Shown here in pieces: positions 8,086-12,216 of a DNA stretch of 12,216 nucleotides. Position numbers and translations under genes: made by a program. Under the pieces are notes generated by a model. The model saw only the letters and a list, made by a program, of their open reading frames with translations. It was not told where the DNA came from and searched no databases. Within the stretch, counting starts at the first letter, position 1. Every line of letters begins with the position of its first letter. The DNA comes from an uncultured beta proteobacterium (GTDB taxonomy: Bacteria; Pseudomonadota; Gammaproteobacteria; Burkholderiales; Rhodocyclaceae), in assembly GCA_903910495.1 (NCBI GenBank), contig CAIVZW010000490.1, positions 1-12,216 on the forward strand, given 5' to 3'.

Positions 8086-8886
8086 CTAGCCAAAACGACC
8101 GGTTATGTAATCCTCGGTCTCTTTTTTCTTGGGCTTGATGAAAACCTGATCGGTCACCCCGAACTCGACCATCTCCCCGATATACATGTAGGCGGTATAG
8201 TCCGAAATCCGGGCTGCCTGTTGCATATTGTGCGTCACAATCAGAATCGTCACCTTTTCCTTCAGTTCAGTGATCAGTTCCTCAATACTGGCCGTTGCGA
8301 TCGGGTCGAGTGCTGAAGTCGGTTCATCAAACAGCATCAATTCCGGATCAGTCGCCAAAGCACGGGCGATGCACAGGCGTTGTTGCTGGCCACCCGACAG
8401 ATTGGCCCCCAGTTCCTTGAGACGATTCTTGACTTCCCCCCACAAAGCTGCACTGCGCAAGGCAGCCTCAACCTTGTCGTCGATCACCGAGCGTGCGCTC
8501 TCTCCCCTCACCCGTAGGCCATAAGCCACATTTTCATATATTGATTTCGGAAACGGATTGGGTTTCTGAAAAACCATGCTGATGCGCATGCGCACCTCGA
8601 TGGGATCGACTTTTGGTGAAAGGAGGTCAGTACGATCCGGATGAAAATCGATGGCGCCAACGTAACGATTTCCCGGATACAGATCGTGCATGCGATTAAA
8701 ACAGCGGAGATAAGTCGATTTTCCGCATCCTGAAGGACCAATCAGGGATGTTACCTTTCTCTCGTAAATCGGCATGTTGATATTCTTTAAGGCCTGAAAA
8801 TTTCCGTAATAGAAACTCAGATCCCTGGCCTGCGCCTTGAGCGGCGGAAGCGTCTCGTTAATTGCGGTTTCAGTCATTGATGTCAT
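8086..8886 (-). CDS. pstB: Phosphate ABC transporter ATP-binding protein
   Basis: ATPase of the high-affinity phosphate importer; two copies sit on the cytoplasmic face of PstC-PstA and drive uptake. It is complete at 266 residues. All ABC motifs are present: Walker [10 protein letters not shown] (50-58), Q-loop Q107 ([10 protein letters not shown], typical of PstB), signature LSGGQQQR (163-170), Walker [13 protein letters not shown] (183-194) and switch H219 (IVTHNM). The frame runs up to a TTG at 8889; the ATG at 8886 is preferred because AAGGGA lies 6 bases ahead of it, and another ATG at 8877 is possible but too far from that site. It follows pstA after 27 bases and is the last gene of the operon. 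The phoU gene that often follows is not here. Confidence 0.97.
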   Translation of the reverse strand: MTSMTETAINETLPPLKAQARDLSFYYGNFQALKNINMPIYERKVTSLIGPSGCGKSTYLRCFNRMHDLYPGNRYVGAIDFHPDRTDLLSPKVDPIEVRMRISMVFQKPNPFPKSIYENVAYGLRVRGESARSVIDDKVEAALRSAALWGEVKNRLKELGANLSGGQQQRLCIARALATDPELMLFDEPTSALDPIATASIEELITELKEKVTILIVTHNMQQAARISDYTAYMYIGEMVEFGVTDQVFIKPKKKETEDYITGRFG

Positions 8887-8892
8887 CAAATA

Positions 8893-8898
8893 TCCCTT
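8893..8898 (-). promoter_or_regulatory. Ribosome binding site deciding the pstB start
   Basis: AAGGGA on the minus strand, 6 bases before the ATG at 8886. It favours that start over the TTG at 8889 (3 bases away) and the ATG at 8877 (15 bases away). Confidence 0.65.
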
Positions 8899-8913
8899 GG
8901 GTTCGTCCCACTC

Positions 8914-9837
8914 TTACCATTTGATATTCTTGCGCAAACGGTAGCGCAACCAGATGGCCAGACCGTTCATGGTCAGCGTCATCAGCACAAGAATGAAGCC
9001 AGCCGCGGCCGCGTTGTTAAGAAAGGCCGCTTCAGGTCGCGAAGTCCAGTTAAACATCTGGATTGGCATCACGGTAAAGGGCGCAAGCAGCCAGTCAAAC
9101 AAACCTGCTGGCGGATCTCCGGCAAAGGGTGCTGTCGGAAGGAAGGCAATAAAAGTCAGCGCCCCCACGGTAATGATCGGAGCCGTTTCCCCAATGGCTC
9201 GAGCCATTCCGATAATCACCCCGGTCAAAATGCCAGCGCTGGAATAAGGCACGATATGGTCCCTGACCACCTGCCAGGTTGTCGCCCCACAGGCATAGGC
9301 GCCCTCCCGGATTATCTGGGGAATGGAGCGGATCGCCTCGCGGGTGGCAACGATTACCACCGGCAAAATCAGCAGTGCCAAGGTTAGCCCAGCGGTAAGG
9401 ATGCTTTGCCCGAGGCCGAAGGTATAGACAAACAGGCCGAGCGCAAGCAAACCGTAGATGATTGACGGCACACCGGCAAGATTGCTGACGTTGATCTCGA
9501 TGATGTCCGTGATCCAGTTCTTTGGCGCGTATTCTTCAAGATATACGCCAGCGGCTACTCCTAAAGGTACGGCAGCGAATGCCGTCACAAACATCACCAA
9601 AACCGACCCTACCCAGGCCGAGAGTATCCCGGCATTTTCGGCACGCCGCGAGGGAAACGAGGTCAGGAAATCGATACTGATTCGCCCCAGACCATTGATC
9701 GCCATATCAGCGAACAGCGCGGCGAAGGTCATCAGGGCGAGCATCAGCGCCAGGATGCCGAGCAAACCGAACATCAGGTCCCAGCGCTTGTGCGCAACGA
9801 TCATCGTGCGCAGAGCCTGCAATTCCTGTTGATTCAT
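8914..9837 (-). CDS. pstA: Phosphate ABC transporter permease PstA
   Basis: Inner-membrane permease that pairs with PstC to form the phosphate channel. It is complete at 307 residues. About six membrane segments can be seen: roughly 21-47, 72-100, 120-140, 145-165, 203-232 and 275-297. The cytoplasmic coupling loop that docks on PstB has the EAA-type pattern REGAYACGATTWQ (177-189) followed by IVP (195-197). The conserved ARAIGETAP (212-220) lies in the next segment, as in other PstA/PstC proteins. The ATG at 9837 comes one base after the pstC stop (TGA-A-ATG), with GAGG 9 bases upstream, so translation is probably coupled to pstC. Confidence 0.96.
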   Translation of the reverse strand: MNQQELQALRTMIVAHKRWDLMFGLLGILALMLALMTFAALFADMAINGLGRISIDFLTSFPSRRAENAGILSAWVGSVLVMFVTAFAAVPLGVAAGVYLEEYAPKNWITDIIEINVSNLAGVPSIIYGLLALGLFVYTFGLGQSILTAGLTLALLILPVVIVATREAIRSIPQIIREGAYACGATTWQVVRDHIVPYSSAGILTGVIIGMARAIGETAPIITVGALTFIAFLPTAPFAGDPPAGLFDWLLAPFTVMPIQMFNWTSRPEAAFLNNAAAAGFILVLMTLTMNGLAIWLRYRLRKNIKW

Positions 9838-9838
9838 T

Positions 9839-10750
9839 TCAATATACCTCGCGATACTTCTTGCGCATGTAAAAGCCGATCAGATTGAATACCAGGGTCA
9901 GCAACATCAATGTCAGACCGGCAGCGAAGATCGTCTGATAGCCGATGCTGCCATGCGGCAGATCGCCGAGCGCCACCTGCACAATAAACGAGGTAATCGT
10001 CGCGCCGGGCTCTGCCGGATTGAATGTCAGATTGGGCTGCATGCCGCCCGCCACGGCCAGAATCATCGTCTCGCCGACCGCGCGCGAAACACCCAGAATG
10101 TACGCTGCGGCGATCCCCGAGGTGGCCGATGGCACCACCACCCGCAAGGCGGTCTGCAAACGGGTGGCCCCGGTAGCGTAGGAGCCTTCGCGCAGCGCCA
10201 TGGGCACGGCGCGCATGGCATCTTCGGAGAGTGAAGCAACGTAGGGAATGATCATGATTCCCATGACGATGCCGGCAGAAAGCAGGTTGAACCCCGGCAA
10301 ACCCGGAAACACTTTTTGCAGCAAAGGGGTCAGGAACAGCAGTGCAAAGTAGCCGTAAATAATAGTTGGAATACCGCCAAGCAATTCAAGAAACGGCTTG
10401 GCAATTTCTCGAACAGCAAAAGGTGCGAATTCGGAAAGATAAATGGCAATGATCGTTCCCAGCGGAATCGCCACCAGCAAAGCCACCAGCGAACTGGTAA
10501 TAGTACCGGAGAGCAAAACCATGATGCCATAGTGGGCATCTTCAAAAAGCGGCGTCCACTGGGTATCGAATAGAAAATCGGTCAGTGGAACATGTTGAAA
10601 GAATGTCCAGGACTCGCTGATAAGGATATAAACAATCGCTGTCGTCGTGAACACCGAAACAAACGCCGCCAGAAAGAGAAGCGCTTCGATCAAACGCTCT
10701 TTGATATGGCGAGTAGGGTCAATTCTTAGTCGATCACTGGGTACGGACAT
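9839..10750 (-). CDS. pstC: Phosphate ABC transporter permease PstC
   Basis: Inner-membrane permease, partner of PstA in the phosphate importer. From the ATG at 10750 it has 303 residues, near the usual 300-320. Membrane segments lie at about 22-45, 74-104, 122-142, 155-174, 209-236 and 272-294. The coupling loop shows REGSYATGATRLQ (187-199) and ends VVP (205-207); SRAVGETMI (222-230) is the conserved motif of the following segment. The start is less certain than the identity: the frame continues upstream to a GTG at 10789 and a TTG at 10792, and a GAGGG lies 7 bases before that GTG, which would add 13 residues. The ATG is chosen because GGAAGG lies 9 bases ahead of it and the extra residues look unlike a conserved N-terminus. 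Confidence 0.94.
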   Translation of the reverse strand: MSVPSDRLRIDPTRHIKERLIEALLFLAAFVSVFTTTAIVYILISESWTFFQHVPLTDFLFDTQWTPLFEDAHYGIMVLLSGTITSSLVALLVAIPLGTIIAIYLSEFAPFAVREIAKPFLELLGGIPTIIYGYFALLFLTPLLQKVFPGLPGFNLLSAGIVMGIMIIPYVASLSEDAMRAVPMALREGSYATGATRLQTALRVVVPSATSGIAAAYILGVSRAVGETMILAVAGGMQPNLTFNPAEPGATITSFIVQVALGDLPHGSIGYQTIFAAGLTLMLLTLVFNLIGFYMRKKYREVY

Positions 10751-10821
10751 TTCATCCAGCCTTCCGGCAGTCGTTGCATGTAAATTCACCAACAGGCCCT
10801 CAAATCTAACCGATTAAACAG

Positions 10822-10845
10822 AAACCCTCCGGTCAGGCCGGAGGG
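10822..10845 (-). terminator. Hairpin between pstS and pstC (leaky terminator or mRNA 3' stabiliser)
   Basis: A perfect 8-bp stem, CCCTCCGG (10825-10832 on the plus strand) with CCGGAGGG (10838-10845), and a 5-base loop. On the minus strand it is followed by TTTCTGTTT, an interrupted T run. It begins 12 bases after the pstS stop, inside the operon. A partial terminator or a block to 3' decay here would leave more pstS mRNA than pstCAB mRNA, as fits a binding protein needed in excess. That role is inferred. Confidence 0.65.
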
Positions 10846-10857
10846 CATCGTTGAGTC

Positions 10858-11859
10858 TTACTTGGCTTCTAGCTTCATCAGTTCTTCAATGGTCATTCCG
10901 ACCTTATTCTCGCCGCCGAATTTGGTGCCCTTGGCGCGCTTTACGAAATGGTCGAGGTTATAGGCATACGCCTTGGCAGGCAGCGGAACGTACTTGACTT
11001 CCTTGGTCAGTTTCTCGCCGTGCTTCATGTAGTATTCGACGAACTCCTTCACTTCAGGCTTGTCGGCTGACTTGGCATTGACGTAGATGAAGATCGGGCG
11101 AGCCAGGGGCTGATAAGTTCCGTTGATCACGGTTTCCAGCGACGGTGCCACAGCCGGCTTGCCCGGAGAGGCAACCACTGAAACCGCACCCAGCTTGTCC
11201 TTGTTCTCGATGTAGTAGGCAAAACCGAAGTATCCTAGCCCGCCGAGATCACGGGAAACGCCCTGCACCAGCACGTTATCGTCCTCGGAGGCAGTGAAAT
11301 CGCCGCGCGTCGCCTTCGACTTGCCGTTGATGGCCTCGGTAAAGTACTCGAAGGTGCCCGAATCCGCACCGGGGCCATAGAGCTTAAGGGGACGATCCGG
11401 CCAGGCCGGGTTAACCTGTTTCCAGTTGGTGATCTTGCCTTGCGCAGCGGGTTCCCAGATGGCCTTGAGTTCGGCAACCGTCATGTTTCTGGCCCAGTCG
11501 TTCTTGGGGTGGACGACCACAGTCAGCGCATCGTAGGCGACCGGGAATTCCATGAACTCCACACCGGAAGCCTTGCAATCTTCCATTTCCTTCTTGGTAA
11601 TCGGCCGGGAAGCATCGGAAATATCCGTTTCACCGCGGCAGAATTTCTTGAAGCCCCCGCCAGTACCGGAAATACCAACGGTCACGCGAACACTATTATT
11701 CTTGGATTTCTGAAAGTCTTCGGCAACCGCTTCGGTAATCGGATAAACCGTGGACGAGCCATCAATCTTGACCAGCGCCTGAGCCTGAACCAACCCTGAG
11801 GCAAAAAGTCCTGACAGCGCCAACGCCACAACAGCAGCAGCGAATTTCGTAATCTTCAT
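10858..11859 (-). CDS. pstS: Periplasmic phosphate-binding protein PstS
   Basis: Periplasmic receptor that captures inorganic phosphate and delivers it to PstC-PstA. It is complete at 333 residues, within the family range. A Sec signal peptide is clear: K2 and K5, a hydrophobic core (about 6-23) and a cleavage site after A26 (VQA) or A28 (AQA). Phosphate-contact motifs follow: DGSSTVYP (33-40), SGTGGGF (64-70), SDASRP (81-86), YDALTVVV (109-116) and [10 protein letters not shown] (164-173). C74 and C95 could form a disulphide. The ATG at 11859 has a strong AAGGAG 8 bases upstream. It is first in the operon, behind a Pho box, and is separated from pstC by a hairpin. There is no lipobox, so it should be soluble rather than a lipoprotein. 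Confidence 0.97.
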   Translation of the reverse strand: MKITKFAAAVVALALSGLFASGLVQAQALVKIDGSSTVYPITEAVAEDFQKSKNNSVRVTVGISGTGGGFKKFCRGETDISDASRPITKKEMEDCKASGVEFMEFPVAYDALTVVVHPKNDWARNMTVAELKAIWEPAAQGKITNWKQVNPAWPDRPLKLYGPGADSGTFEYFTEAINGKSKATRGDFTASEDDNVLVQGVSRDLGGLGYFGFAYYIENKDKLGAVSVVASPGKPAVAPSLETVINGTYQPLARPIFIYVNAKSADKPEVKEFVEYYMKHGEKLTKEVKYVPLPAKAYAYNLDHFVKRAKGTKFGGENKVGMTIEELMKLEAK

Positions 11860-11907
11860 GCAGCATTCTCCTTAGTTAGACTTAACAAAACCTCATGCAA
11901 CAAGGCG

Positions 11908-11952
11908 AGTCTATCCGGCGAATGTTACGTCTCTGTTACATCACAATGAAAC
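11908..11952 (-). promoter_or_regulatory. PhoB-dependent pstS promoter (Pho box and -10)
   Basis: On the minus strand ATGTAAC-AGAG-ACGTAAC (11941-11924) is two 7-base repeats spaced 11 bp apart, matching the layout CTGTMAY-N4-CTGTMAY of the Pho box at about 12 of 18 places. A third, weaker unit GTTTCAT (11952-11946) lies in phase a further 11 bp upstream, inside glmM. Ten bases downstream is TAGACT (11913-11908), a -10-like hexamer at the distance usual for PhoB-activated promoters that lack a -35. The 5' leader would be about 40 bases. The match is by eye. Confidence 0.7.
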
Positions 11953-12216
11953 TGCTTCACGCACGGCTGCGGCGAGTTGTTCAGCCGCCGCCTGTACTTT
12001 TTCCGCATCACGTCCTTCAACCATAACCCGCAACAGGGGCTCGGTTCCCGAGGCGCGCAGCAGCACGCGACCTTCTCCATCAAGGCTTGCTTCAACTTCC
12101 TGTCGGGCGGCACTGATCCGCGGCTGATCCTTCCAGGAAAAACCCTTGACCAGCGGCACATTGATTAATACCTGCGGATAAAGTACCAATTGCCCAAGCA
12201 AGCTCCCGAGATCACC
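11941..12216 (-). CDS. glmM: Phosphoglucosamine mutase (partial, C-terminal end only)
   Basis: GlmM converts glucosamine 6-phosphate to glucosamine 1-phosphate in the cytoplasm, on the route to UDP-GlcNAc for peptidoglycan and lipopolysaccharide. Only the last 91 residues are in the window; the frame is open to the right edge and the full protein is usually about 445-450 residues. This part is the C-terminal phosphate-binding domain, with the hallmark loop RASGTEPLLRVMVEG (local residues 54-68), where R, S, G and T grip the substrate phosphate. It ends VREAVSL with a TGA at 11943-11941. The related enzyme ManB/phosphomannomutase shares the loop, but GEGRVLLRASGTEPLLRVMVEG-type wording is that of GlmM. 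No terminator follows; the Pho box of pstS starts at its stop codon. Confidence 0.93.
   Translation of the reverse strand, partial: GDLGSLLGQLVLYPQVLINVPLVKGFSWKDQPRISAARQEVEASLDGEGRVLLRASGTEPLLRVMVEGRDAEKVQAAAEQLAAAVREAVSL

Noticed and set aside
1..12216. Mobile elements, CRISPR arrays, phage genes, toxin-antitoxin or defence genes
   Set aside because: None seen. The window is filled by conserved housekeeping genes on one strand with short gaps, so no undescribed system is claimed.

Overview
The window is a piece of chromosome from a betaproteobacterium, most likely in or near the Rhodocyclales. This rests on the NuoA/B/D sequences (for example the NuoB C-terminus ...[11 protein letters not shown]), on a NuoG without cluster N7 ligands, and on the order tpiA-secG-tRNA-Leu-nuoA, which I recall as common in that class. 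No database search was possible, so the placement is an inference. Every recognised gene is on the minus strand. Read in the direction of transcription (right to left) the order is glmM (3' end only), pstS, pstC, pstA, pstB, tpiA, secG, tRNA-Leu(GAG), nuoA, nuoB, nuoC, nuoD, nuoE, nuoF, nuoG (3' end missing).

Right part (about 8086-12216): after the end of glmM (phosphoglucosamine mutase, cell-wall precursor supply) comes a complete high-affinity phosphate ABC transporter: periplasmic PstS, permeases PstC and PstA, ATPase PstB. A PhoB-type direct repeat overlaps the glmM stop codon and sits 10 bp upstream of a -10-like hexamer, so the operon is probably switched on by phosphate starvation. 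A GC-rich hairpin lies between pstS and pstC, and a clear intrinsic terminator follows pstB. No phoU, phoB or phoR follows pstB.

Left part (1-7988): a good sigma-70 promoter (TTGACC-N18-TATAAT) just beyond that terminator begins a second unit: tpiA (glycolysis), secG (protein export), a leucine tRNA, then the NADH:quinone oxidoreductase (complex I) genes nuoA to nuoG. The nuo genes overlap or lie within about 10 bases of each other, which fits translational coupling. NuoA is a membrane subunit; NuoB, C and D form the connecting module that passes electrons to quinone; NuoE, F and G form the NADH-oxidising module. The remaining nuoH-N genes would lie beyond the left edge.

The whole window is housekeeping DNA. 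There is no mobile element, CRISPR array, phage gene, broken gene or unexplained gap over 300 bases, and I found no new system. The points worth a second look are regulatory and architectural: the Pho box inside the end of glmM, the pst operon without phoU, the inter-pst hairpin, the promoter that may serve tpiA through nuo, and the tRNA embedded ahead of nuoA.
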